This document shows, piece after piece, positions 42,549-49,924 of a stretch of DNA of 53,507 bases. Below the pieces are notes generated by a model, which ran no database searches, was not told where the DNA came from, and worked only from the letters and a program-made list of their open reading frames with translations. The position numbers and the translations under genes are program-made. Source of the stretch: JBCDCE01 sp039182515 (lineage in GTDB: Bacteria; Pseudomonadota; Alphaproteobacteria; Rhodobacterales; Rhodobacteraceae); contig JBCDCE010000024.1 in assembly GCA_039182515.1 (NCBI GenBank), forward strand, positions 1 through 53,507. The letters run 5' to 3'. Within the stretch, counting starts at the first letter, position 1. Every line of letters begins with the position of its first letter.

Positions 42549-43819
42549 CAGTCTTACATTTCACAAATGCGCGTTTGATTGATCCCGAGAGTCTTGCAGA
42601 CCACACCGGTGAGCTTTTGGTTGAAAACGGCGTGATCGCGCAAGTGGGAGAGGTTTCGGCAACCAGCGGAGCCCAGGTGATCGATTGTGACGGCAAGTGC
42701 CTTGGTCCTGGGATCATCGATATTGGCGTGAAAGTCTCCGAGCCTGGCGAGCGCCATAAAGAGAGCTTTGCCTCAGCAGGCAACGCGGCTGCTGCAGGTG
42801 GTGTGACCACAATCGTGACGCGTCCCGACACCGACCCTGCAATTGATACGCCAGAGGTGCTTGAGTTTGTCGCGCGGCGAGCGGCAAATGATGCACCTGT
42901 GCGCGTGCTGCCAATGGCTGCGCTCACCAAAGGCCGCTTGGGCCGCGAAATGACAGAGATCGGCTTTTTGCAAGACGCCGGTGCCGTGGCCTTTTCAGAC
43001 GCCGACCGCGTCGTGGCGAATACCAAGGTTTTCACACGCGCGCTCACCTATGCGGCGGGTTTGAAGGCTTTGGTCATTGCCCATCCTCAAGAGCCTATTT
43101 TGAGCGACGGAGCCAGCGCCACGTCGGGCAAGTTCGCCTCGCTCAGAGGCCTGCCGGGTGTGAGCCCCATGGCGGAGCGCATGGGGCTGGATCGCGACAT
43201 CGCCCTTTTGGAAATGACAGGTGCGCGCTACCACGCAGACCAGATCACAACAGCCCGTGCCCTGCCCGCCTTGGAGCGTGCCAAGGCAAACGGGCTTGAT
43301 ATCACCGCTGGCACGTCGATCCACCACCTCACGCTCAATGAATTTGACGTGGCTGACTACCGGACATTTTTTAAAGTAAAGCCGCCTCTGCGCAGCGAAG
43401 AGGACCGTTTGGCTGTGATCGAAGCTCTGAGTTCGGGACTGATCGATTGCATCAGTTCGATGCACACACCCCAAGACGAAGAAAGCAAACGCCAGCCCTT
43501 TGAAGCCGCCGCCTCCGGAGCTGTTGCGCTTGAAACCCTGCTGCCCGCCGCCCTGCGATTGGTACACGCAAGCCACATTGGCTTGCCACAGCTTTGGGCA
43601 GCCCTGTCGCTCAATCCGGCAAAGCGCCTTGGATTGGCTCAAGGACGTCTTGCAGCAGGTGCACCCGCAGATCTCGTGCTCTTTGATCCCAATGCACCCT
43701 TTGTTTTGGATCGCAGCACCCTGCGCTCAAAATCGAAAAACACGCCTTTTGATGGCCAGCGTATGGAAGGCCGCGTGATGCAAACTTGGGTTGGCGGAGC
43801 CAAAGTGTTCCAAGCATGA
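42545..43819 (+). CDS. pyrC: Dihydroorotase homologue lacking metal ligands
   Basis: This 424-aa amidohydrolase-fold protein aligns with type I dihydroorotase, but the catalytic signature is altered. The canonical D-x-H-V-H-x-R-E-P-G reads DIGVKVSEPG at residues 59-68, so both metal histidines and the arginine are replaced. The TDHAPH aspartate region reads SSMHTPQ near residue 305, so that ligand is lost too, while His180 (IAHPQEP) and the HHLTLNE segment remain. It is therefore probably a non-catalytic partner of PyrB, as in the PyrC-prime subunits of Pseudomonas-type complexes, with the active enzyme encoded elsewhere. The start is the ATG overlapping the 33-aa gene. plsY overlaps its end. 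Confidence 0.93.
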   Translation: MTVLHFTNARLIDPESLADHTGELLVENGVIAQVGEVSATSGAQVIDCDGKCLGPGIIDIGVKVSEPGERHKESFASAGNAAAAGGVTTIVTRPDTDPAIDTPEVLEFVARRAANDAPVRVLPMAALTKGRLGREMTEIGFLQDAGAVAFSDADRVVANTKVFTRALTYAAGLKALVIAHPQEPILSDGASATSGKFASLRGLPGVSPMAERMGLDRDIALLEMTGARYHADQITTARALPALERAKANGLDITAGTSIHHLTLNEFDVADYRTFFKVKPPLRSEEDRLAVIEALSSGLIDCISSMHTPQDEESKRQPFEAAASGAVALETLLPAALRLVHASHIGLPQLWAALSLNPAKRLGLAQGRLAAGAPADLVLFDPNAPFVLDRSTLRSKSKNTPFDGQRMEGRVMQTWVGGAKVFQA

Positions 43820-44424
43820 TTCCTGCGCTCACCACACCACTCTTGATTCTCCTGGCGCTCATAGCTTTGGGCTATCTCTTTGGCTCGATCCCTTTTGGGA
43901 TAGTGATTGCGCGTGCCTTTGGCTTGGGCGATCTGCGAAAAATCGGCTCCGGCAACATCGGTGCCACGAATGTCTTGCGCACGGGCAATAAGCTCGCGGC
44001 GTTCCTCACCTTGATCCTCGACAGCGGCAAAGCAGGCATAGCGGTTTTGATTGCGCGCGCATTTGCGGGTGAAGATGCGGCCCAGGCCGCAGGCCTCGCG
44101 GCTTTTGTTGGGCACTGTTTTCCGATTTGGCTGGGCTTTAAGGGCGGTAAGGGTGTGGCCACATTTTACGGGCTTCTTTTTGGGCTCTATTGGCCCTTGG
44201 GGCTTGCAGCAGGGGCCACTTGGCTCATCGTGGCCGCTGCGCGGCGCTACTCCTCTTTGGCGGCCTTGGTCAGCGCCAGCACGGCGCCTGTTTGGGCGCT
44301 TTTGTTAGGTGTGCCGCAGACGCTGGTGCTTTTATTGGTCTTGGCTGTGCTGGTCTTTGTCCGTCATGCGGAGAACATTGTGCGTTTGCAAATGGGCACA
44401 GAGACTAAAATCGGAAAGAAATAG
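43816..44424 (+). CDS. plsY: Glycerol-3-phosphate acyltransferase PlsY
   Basis: PlsY makes lysophosphatidate from acyl-phosphate and glycerol 3-phosphate, the first step in membrane lipid synthesis. The 202-aa protein has about five membrane helices and the three family motifs: GSIPFG with KIGSGNIGATNVLR near residue 45, GHCFPIWLGFKGGKGVA near residue 98, and RHAENIVRL near 185. The start overlaps pyrC by ATGA, so it belongs to the same transcript. Confidence 0.96.
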   Translation: MIPALTTPLLILLALIALGYLFGSIPFGIVIARAFGLGDLRKIGSGNIGATNVLRTGNKLAAFLTLILDSGKAGIAVLIARAFAGEDAAQAAGLAAFVGHCFPIWLGFKGGKGVATFYGLLFGLYWPLGLAAGATWLIVAAARRYSSLAALVSASTAPVWALLLGVPQTLVLLLVLAVLVFVRHAENIVRLQMGTETKIGKK

Positions 44425-44463
44425 TGCCAACTGAATTTACTTTACAAATTAGTATATCCTGTT

Positions 44464-44483
44464 ATTTCTGTAATTACAGAAAT
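44464..44483. promoter_or_regulatory. Perfect 20-bp palindrome, operator of the GbsR-type gene
   Basis: ATTTCTGTAATTACAGAAAT is completely self-complementary and lies 16 bp before the start codon of the GbsR/MarR-type gene. An 18/20 identical copy occurs before the next gene. AT-rich sequence with a candidate sigma-70 promoter (CTGAAT, 16 bp, TATATC) lies immediately upstream. It is the natural binding site of this winged-helix dimer, so negative autoregulation is predicted. Confidence 0.8.
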
Positions 44484-44499
44484 TTAGGGAATCGCTGAA

Positions 44500-45024
44500 A
44501 TGCACCTCACTCAAGCCACCCAAGACTTTATCCTCCACTGGGGAGAAATGGGCAGCAAATGGGGTGTGAACCGGTCTGTTGCACAGATCCATGCGCTTTT
44601 GCATCTTTCGCCCAAACCCATGACCGCTGATGAGATTTGTGAAACCCTCAACCTTGCGCGCTCGAATGTCTCCAATGGCCTCAAAGAGCTGCAAGCCTTG
44701 GGCATCGTGAAGCCGTCTCGCGAGCTGGGCGACCGTCGTGACCACTTTCATTCTATCCGTGACATGTTCGATCTGAGCAAAGCGGTTGTGGCCTCCCGCA
44801 GAGATCGCGAGTTTGCCCCCACTCTCACCGCCATGTCTGGCGTATTGCGCGACGCAGATGCGGATGGCACGCCGCCCGATGTTAAGAAACGCATGGAAGA
44901 GACGCTCGAGATGATGGAGCTCTTTGACACCTGGTACCAAGACGTCCGCGACATGCCGCGCGGCCTACAGATCACCGCGATCAAGCTGGGCGCTAAAATC
45001 GCCCGCTGGTTGCCCCGTATGTAA
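44500..45024 (+). CDS. GbsR/MarR family transcriptional regulator
   Basis: This 174-aa protein has the GbsR pattern: WGEMGSKWGVNRSVAQIHALL (residues about 14-34, broken here as W..MG..WG.NR...AQ) and a winged helix with MTADEICETLNLARSNVSNGLKELQ (about 40-65) followed by the wing GDRRDHFHS, then a long helical C-terminal part for dimer formation. GbsR-type repressors respond to choline in Bacillus, but the ligand here is unknown. It is the first gene of a unit with three membrane proteins, and a 20-bp palindrome precedes it. Confidence 0.9.
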   Translation: MHLTQATQDFILHWGEMGSKWGVNRSVAQIHALLHLSPKPMTADEICETLNLARSNVSNGLKELQALGIVKPSRELGDRRDHFHSIRDMFDLSKAVVASRRDREFAPTLTAMSGVLRDADADGTPPDVKKRMEETLEMMELFDTWYQDVRDMPRGLQITAIKLGAKIARWLPRM

Positions 45025-45040
45025 AAAATTTTGCGAAAGG

Positions 45041-45060
45041 ATTTCTGAAATGACAGAAAT
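45041..45060. promoter_or_regulatory. Second copy of the palindrome, over a start codon
   Basis: ATTTCTGAAATGACAGAAAT differs from the upstream palindrome at two of 20 positions and keeps perfect 7-bp arms. Its central AAATGA contains the ATG of the next gene, and AAAGGA precedes it. As DNA it is a likely second operator; as RNA it would put the start codon in the loop of a hairpin. Confidence 0.78.
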
Positions 45061-45502
45061 GTTTGGAAACTTTGTATGGTTGGGGAGAAAGCCAAAACCA
45101 ATTGTGCACCACATCAACCCCACACGCTTCGCAGTGGCCTTTATTGGTGCGCCGTTCCTCTTCGCCCTCTTTACGTTTTGGATCATGCTTGTGCCGGTGG
45201 TGGCGCTTGCCTTCGGGCTACCGTTTTGGGTCGGGATCACACTGCCCTTTTTGCTGTGGTATTTGCCCCGCTTCGGACCAGATGCCGGTCTCATTACCTG
45301 GTGCGTCCTGCAAGGCACCCTCTCGGGGTTCGCAATGTGTCTCTACTATTACGTCGTTCAAATGCGTCCCCATGATACCCTCGAAGATTTTTTATGGGGC
45401 AGCCTTTGGTGGCTGGGGCTTTGCATTTTTTTCAGCTTCGCTTGGAGCCAAACTTTCCGCTCAATTTACTGCAAACTGGATCAGAAAGGAGCAAAATCAT
45501 GA
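45050..45502 (+). CDS. Unknown four-helix membrane protein (GbsR unit)
   Basis: This 150-aa product has a short polar N terminus MTEMFGNFVWLGRKPKPIVH and about four membrane helices (residues about 28-47, 48-66, 80-97, 115-132), with a charged tail. I do not recognise its family. AAGGA lies 8 nt before the ATG and the start lies within the second palindrome, so its expression is probably governed by the upstream regulator. The next gene overlaps by ATGA. Confidence 0.8.
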   Translation: MTEMFGNFVWLGRKPKPIVHHINPTRFAVAFIGAPFLFALFTFWIMLVPVVALAFGLPFWVGITLPFLLWYLPRFGPDAGLITWCVLQGTLSGFAMCLYYYVVQMRPHDTLEDFLWGSLWWLGLCIFFSFAWSQTFRSIYCKLDQKGAKS

Positions 45503-45858
45503 TCCTCAATCTCGCGATCTTTTTCCCCTTCTCCATGGCCATCCTGGCCTGCCTTTGCTTCGTGATCTTGGACTTAGGCCGCCGCATGGAGGACTGCCCA
45601 GTCACCGGCCAAGCCGCCCCGCCTGCAGCCATCGCCATTGCAGTTGCTTTTGTGGCCATCGGCTTTGGCGGTGTAGGCCTTGGTGCAGCCGCCCTCATTG
45701 CCTTGCAAGATTTCGGCCTTGTGGGCGTGTTTGGGCTGCTTGGGTTCATGAGCCTCTGCCTCGGGCTCGGGTTTAGCAACGCAGTTGCTCACCTGAAAAT
45801 GGTCCTGGCGGACAGCGCAAAGGCTCAGCTTGAGTTGGGATTGGAACAGCCGAGCTAA
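45499..45858 (+). CDS. Unknown three-helix membrane protein (GbsR unit)
   Basis: This 119-aa protein has membrane helices at about residues 4-24, 43-67 and 71-92 and a helical polar C terminus. The first loop contains RRMEDCPVTGQAAPP. No family is recognised. Its start overlaps the previous stop as ATGA, and a GC-rich hairpin follows its end, so it may be the last gene of the tight regulator unit, although another membrane gene follows 73 bp later. Confidence 0.8.
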   Translation: MILNLAIFFPFSMAILACLCFVILDLGRRMEDCPVTGQAAPPAAIAIAVAFVAIGFGGVGLGAAALIALQDFGLVGVFGLLGFMSLCLGLGFSNAVAHLKMVLADSAKAQLELGLEQPS

Positions 45859-45874
45859 GCGCCAAAAAAGAAGC

Positions 45875-45897
45875 GAGGCCGCCGACCAGGCGGCCTC
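45875..45897 (+). terminator. GC-rich stem-loop after the GbsR unit
   Basis: GAGGCCGCC and GGCGGCCTC form a perfect 9-bp stem with a 5-nt loop, 16 bp after the stop of the 119-aa gene. There is no T-run after it (TCAATAGG), so it may be a weak terminator or mRNA-stabilising structure limiting expression of the following membrane gene. Confidence 0.65.
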
Positions 45898-45931
45898 TCA
45901 ATAGGACCCTCCAAATCGGATCTACATTCCC

Positions 45932-46342
45932 ATGAAACTCGGCCTTTTCCTCGTTACTTTTGCATTTGCGCCCTTTGTGGGCTCTCTGGGGCTTTTTGGC
46001 CTGCTCGCCCTCCTTTTACCTACAACCAATTTAGGTGACTTTTTTGACAGTTTTGTCTTCGCCGCGCTTTGGGTCGGCACACCCGTGTGGGCGATTGTTG
46101 GAGGACCCTACACCTGGTGGTATTTGCGAAATAACGCAATGGGTTGGGAGTTTATGAATGCTGGCATCGCTTTAGGCGCACTTTCAGTCCCCGTCTTGAT
46201 GCTGATCGCATCGGGCAGCGACATCAGCCTGCAGGGAGTCTTTGGAACAGTTATTTTCTTCTGCGTCTTCGGAGGGGGATTTGGCGCCCTTTGGACGGCA
46301 GCCTTTATTTTCCTTTACACCGCCTTGGAGGACCGCGTCTGA
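45932..46342 (+). CDS. Unknown four-helix membrane protein
   Basis: This 136-aa protein has four predicted membrane helices (about residues 3-29, 41-62, 74-93, 100-125) and a GGPYTWWYLRNNAMG loop between the second and third. It shows no similarity I recognise. It is on the same strand as the GbsR unit but separated by the stem-loop and no palindrome precedes it. It converges on gshA with 15 bp between stops. Confidence 0.75.
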   Translation: MKLGLFLVTFAFAPFVGSLGLFGLLALLLPTTNLGDFFDSFVFAALWVGTPVWAIVGGPYTWWYLRNNAMGWEFMNAGIALGALSVPVLMLIASGSDISLQGVFGTVIFFCVFGGGFGALWTAAFIFLYTALEDRV

Positions 46343-46357
46343 CAAGTCCGCACTAAC

Positions 46358-47728
46358 TCAATAAGAGTAGTCCGCGTAGATCTTGCTCAGGTCACCCGCC
46401 CATTCGCCCTCGTATTTGGCCAAAAGCTCGTCAGCAGGGGTCTCTCCAGTTTCTAAGGTTTCCTTTAGCGCATTGAGGAAATGCGTCTCGTCGGGCACCA
46501 GCCCACCTGCACCCGGCTTCGCACGGGCTTTGAGACCAGCGTCTGCAATGGCCACGGCTTCACGCGCCATATCTCCCAGAGAAACACAACCATAAGCGCC
46601 CGCCAAAGCTTGCTCGGAAGCCGCGACGCGCAGGCCTTCGCGGGTTTCCGCATCCAGGCCTTTGACCAGATCCCAAGCTGCATCAAGCGCGCCGCTGTCA
46701 TAGGTCAGGCCCACCCAGAAAGCGGGCAAAGCGCAAAGCCTGCGCCACGGGCCACCATCCGCGCCGCGCATTTCGATAAACTGCTTCACGCGCGCTTCCG
46801 GAAAGACAGTCGTCAGGTGATCCGCCCAATCGCTCAAAGTGGGCTTTTCACCCGGCAGAGCTGGCAATTCGCCTTTCAGAAAGTCGCGGAAAGACATGCC
46901 CAGTGCGTCCACATAAACGCCGTCGCGATAAACAAAATACATCGGTACATCGAGCGCGTATTCCACCCAAGCCTCAAAGCCGAAGCCCTCGTCAAAGACA
47001 AACGGCAACATGCCCGTACGGTCCGCGTCGAGATCGCGCCAGATCCGCGAGCGCCAAGACCGGTGCCCATTTGGCTTGCCTTCAAAGAAAGGAGAATTCG
47101 CAAAAAGCGCCGTGGCGACGGGCTGAAGTGCCAGAGCCATGCGCATCTTTTTGACCATGTCCGCCTCGCTCTCAAAGTCGAGGTTCACCTGCACCGTACA
47201 GGTACGGTACATCATCTGGGTGCCATGCGTGCCCACACGGCCCATATAGTCCGTCATCAGCTTGTAGCGGCCCTTTGGCATGCGCGGCATCTCATCATGT
47301 GTCCACTCAGGCGCAGCTCCAAGCCCAATGAAACGCGCGCCGATTTTGTCGGCCACGCTTTGTACTTCGCGCAGGTGTTGGTTCACCTCATCGCAGGTCT
47401 CATGGATTGTCTCGAGAGGCGCGCCAGACAGCTCTAGTTGACCCCCGGGCTCTAACGAGACATTGGCCCCCTCTTTGGTCAGGCCTATGATATTGCCGCT
47501 CTCTTCCACAGGGCTCCAACCAAAGCCGTCACGCAGGCCTTCCAGAATGGCCTTAATCGAGCGCGGACCCTCATAGGGAAGCGGCTTATGGGTATCTGCG
47601 CAGTAGCCAAACTTTTCATGCTCGGTGCCAATACGCCAGTCTGATTTGGGTTTGCACCCTTTGGCCAAATACTCTGCCATTTGGCTGTAATGCTCAATCG
47701 GGCCACCGCCGCTTTGTGGGATAGACAT
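46358..47728 (-). CDS. gshA: Glutamate-cysteine ligase (plant/proteobacterial type)
   Basis: This ligase makes gamma-glutamylcysteine, the first step of glutathione synthesis. At 456 aa it is the type found in alphaproteobacteria and plants: WRIGTEHEKFGYC near residue 31, VSLEPGGQLELSGAP near residue 90, RMPKGRYKLMTDYMGRVG near 150 and RTCTVQVNLDFESE near 180. It lies at the downstream end of a minus-strand series rsmE, GNAT, membrane protein, gshA, with an 83-bp gap before it. Confidence 0.95.
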   Translation of the reverse strand: MSIPQSGGGPIEHYSQMAEYLAKGCKPKSDWRIGTEHEKFGYCADTHKPLPYEGPRSIKAILEGLRDGFGWSPVEESGNIIGLTKEGANVSLEPGGQLELSGAPLETIHETCDEVNQHLREVQSVADKIGARFIGLGAAPEWTHDEMPRMPKGRYKLMTDYMGRVGTHGTQMMYRTCTVQVNLDFESEADMVKKMRMALALQPVATALFANSPFFEGKPNGHRSWRSRIWRDLDADRTGMLPFVFDEGFGFEAWVEYALDVPMYFVYRDGVYVDALGMSFRDFLKGELPALPGEKPTLSDWADHLTTVFPEARVKQFIEMRGADGGPWRRLCALPAFWVGLTYDSGALDAAWDLVKGLDAETREGLRVAASEQALAGAYGCVSLGDMAREAVAIADAGLKARAKPGAGGLVPDETHFLNALKETLETGETPADELLAKYEGEWAGDLSKIYADYSY

Positions 47729-47811
47729 GGGCCGAACTCCTGCATCAGACTAAGGGCTTACAACGCCTGACGGGAATTGGCGCGGGTGTCAATCGGGCGC
47801 GTTATGACGCT

Positions 47812-48333
47812 TCAGTGAAGGGCGGTGTGCGCTTTTGCACGTGAGCTTTGCCAAACAAGAAACAGTCCCGGTTTTGTCGCGTTCGCGGCCCGGCGGGGTG
47901 CCTCATAATCTACGCCTTGCAACGCGCTCAGCGCATCAAAAAGCGCCTCGCTGCCTGTCGCATTCCCGGATACGGCAAGGCTGTCTCCGCCCAGCGCATC
48001 AAATTGCCAGATCAAATTGCAGCGCCGCGTTGTTTGGATGGTGACGCGCACAAGCGCGTCGATCTCAACGGTGCCGCCGCCTGTTGGTGCAAAATAGGTG
48101 ATTTGCCGCTCGCGCACCTCAACAACGCCCGCGCCGCCCTCGCCGTGCGGAAAACGCGCGCGCTGCACAGCTTGATAAAGCCAAGGCACAGCCACAGCCG
48201 CCATGAGCCAGCCCGCCCAGGTGGCAAAGCCAAAGGCTGTCAGCGCAACGAAGAGCCCAAAGGCACAAAGCAGGCCCGCGGCCAGGACCTCGCGCCAGGT
48301 GCGCAACATCTCAGAGACTTCCGGCCGGATCAC
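47812..48333 (-). CDS. Unknown two-helix membrane protein before gshA
   Basis: This product of up to 173 aa has a membrane hairpin (about residues 17-35 and 40-54) and a cytoplasmic beta-rich domain with VVEVRERQITYFAPTGGG and ALVRVTIQTTRRCNLIW, the pattern of a small PH-like domain. No family is certain. The GTG start overlaps the GNAT stop (GTGA); an ATG eight codons in (MLRTWREVL) is also possible. Confidence 0.75.
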   Translation of the reverse strand: MIRPEVSEMLRTWREVLAAGLLCAFGLFVALTAFGFATWAGWLMAAVAVPWLYQAVQRARFPHGEGGAGVVEVRERQITYFAPTGGGTVEIDALVRVTIQTTRRCNLIWQFDALGGDSLAVSGNATGSEALFDALSALQGVDYEAPRRAANATKPGLFLVWQSSRAKAHTALH

Positions 48334-49196
48334 CCCTGCCCCTTTGCATCTTTCAAAACGCTCAAAGTGTAATGTCCTATTGCCTTAAACCCAAGCCGCT
48401 CGTAAACGCGCCCGGCTTCAGCTGTTGCTGCAAAAAGGATCGCCTGGCCCACGCCGTCGCGACGCGCCATATCCAGCATCTGGCCAACAACTGCGCCGCC
48501 ATAGCCTTTGCCGCGTAAAGTAGGGGGTGTGTAGACGCCACCGATCTGTACGAGGTCCGCGATTTTCGCATTGAAGCCTGCCATGGCAACATCTTGGGCG
48601 ACACCTCGGCCTGAGGCTTGAAGCACATAGCTCCAGCCTTGGTCTAGGAGCCTGCGTGCTGAGCGTTCCGCGCGACCCCTGGCCATTTCTTTCGGCGTTG
48701 AGAGCGCCTCAATTTCAAAAGCCTCGCGCCAGCGCACCAATTGATCGAAGTCATGCTCTTGCGCTTGGCGTACCTCCGCACCCTCCAGATCGGGCAGACG
48801 GAGGTCTTTAAGGTCCAACGTGTAAAGAACGTCGTCATCCAAAATCTGAAACGCGTTTCGATCTATGCCCAGGCCTTCAATCAAAGGCTGCATGATTTGC
48901 ATGTCACCATTGAACCCACAAAGCGGATAGCGCGTCAGCACAGCTCGGATCGCGTCGATATCGAGCGGCGTCTCTTGCGCAAACTGCGCCATGACCCAAC
49001 CCGCTTTGGTCACACCCAAAACGCCCACGATCTCGCCAGCAGCCTTCTCCGCAATCCAAAAGTCGGTCGAATTGGCATGTTCGGATTGACCTAGGCCCAT
49101 GTGAGCAAGGTTAGAGCGCAAAAACATCGTTGTGGCAGGAAATTGGCTGAGCCAGCTTTCAATGGCTGGGCCTTCATGTGGCATGGCCTGGCGCAT
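48330..49196 (-). CDS. GNAT family N-acetyltransferase
   Basis: This 288-aa protein has a C-terminal GNAT domain: VQIGGVYTPPTLRGKGYGGAVVGQML near residues 208-233 (broken as Q.GGVYTPP..RGKGYGGAV) is the acetyl-CoA-binding motif, followed by ILFATAEAGRVYERLGFKAIG. The N-terminal half is degenerate and may be a second GNAT-like lobe. Substrate unknown. The ATG overlaps the rsmE stop (TGATG); TTG two codons upstream is an alternative. Confidence 0.88.
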   Translation of the reverse strand: MRQAMPHEGPAIESWLSQFPATTMFLRSNLAHMGLGQSEHANSTDFWIAEKAAGEIVGVLGVTKAGWVMAQFAQETPLDIDAIRAVLTRYPLCGFNGDMQIMQPLIEGLGIDRNAFQILDDDVLYTLDLKDLRLPDLEGAEVRQAQEHDFDQLVRWREAFEIEALSTPKEMARGRAERSARRLLDQGWSYVLQASGRGVAQDVAMAGFNAKIADLVQIGGVYTPPTLRGKGYGGAVVGQMLDMARRDGVGQAILFAATAEAGRVYERLGFKAIGHYTLSVLKDAKGQG

Positions 49197-49912
49197 CACC
49201 AATCGCCTTTGAGGGATTGCCAGAGTGCCAAGGCGGCCACCACGGCCGTATCGGCGCGCAAAATGCGCGGGCCTAAACTGATCCGGGTCACAAAAGGCAG
49301 TTCTGCCAATCGGGCGCGTTCCGCATCTGAAAACCCACCTTCCGGGCCAATGAGGATCGCGGCAGGTGTGCTGGGCAGCTCAGCACCTTTCAGGTCTTCG
49401 CCTGCTAAGCCTTCATCACAAAGGATCAAAGCGCGGTCTTCTGGCCAGGTGTCTAACATACGCGCTAGAGGCAACAGATCTGTTACCTCAGGCACATAGG
49501 TTCCGCCGCATTGCTCTGCCGCCTCAACGGCATGAGCTTGTAGCCGATCTTGCCGGATGCGCTCTGAGTTGGTGAAATCGGTGCTGACGGGGCAGATCCG
49601 AGCCGCGCCCATCTCTGCGGATTTCTCAACGATAAAATCCGTGCGGGCCTTTTTGATAGGGGCAAAGAGGAGCCAAAGATCAGGGGGCGCTTGAAAGGGC
49701 GTTGCCACAGTACCGAGGCTCAAAACACCACGACGTTTGCCGGCCTCAGCCACAGTGGCCAACCGGCCATCGCTTTGTCCGTTAAAGACCTCAAGCTCAG
49801 CCCCATTGCTGAGCCGCATTACGCCAAAAAGGTAATGCGCCTGCGGCCCTTCGACCATCAGTGATTGCCCTTCTTCCAAAGGCTGCGGTACATAAAGCCT
49901 GACGCGTCCCAT
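49196..49912 (-). CDS. rsmE: 16S rRNA (uracil-1498-N3)-methyltransferase
   Basis: RsmE methylates U1498 of 16S rRNA with SAM. The 238-aa product shows the SPOUT knot: LLFAPIKKARTDFIVEKSAEMGA near residue 85 (broken), ILIGPEGGFSDAERARL near 190 and SLGPRILRADTAVVAALAL near 215. N-terminal PUA-like residues RVRLYVPQPL match. It heads the minus-strand group ending in gshA and is divergent from ubiA with only 12 bp between starts. Confidence 0.95.
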   Translation of the reverse strand: MGRVRLYVPQPLEEGQSLMVEGPQAHYLFGVMRLSNGAELEVFNGQSDGRLATVAEAGKRRGVLSLGTVATPFQAPPDLWLLFAPIKKARTDFIVEKSAEMGAARICPVSTDFTNSERIRQDRLQAHAVEAAEQCGGTYVPEVTDLLPLARMLDTWPEDRALILCDEGLAGEDLKGAELPSTPAAILIGPEGGFSDAERARLAELPFVTRISLGPRILRADTAVVAALALWQSLKGDW

Positions 49913-49924
49913 GGAGGACTACCT

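Noticed and set aside
46481..47437. 318-codon plus-strand frame within gshA
   Set aside because: Antisense shadow of a clearly recognised glutamate-cysteine ligase.
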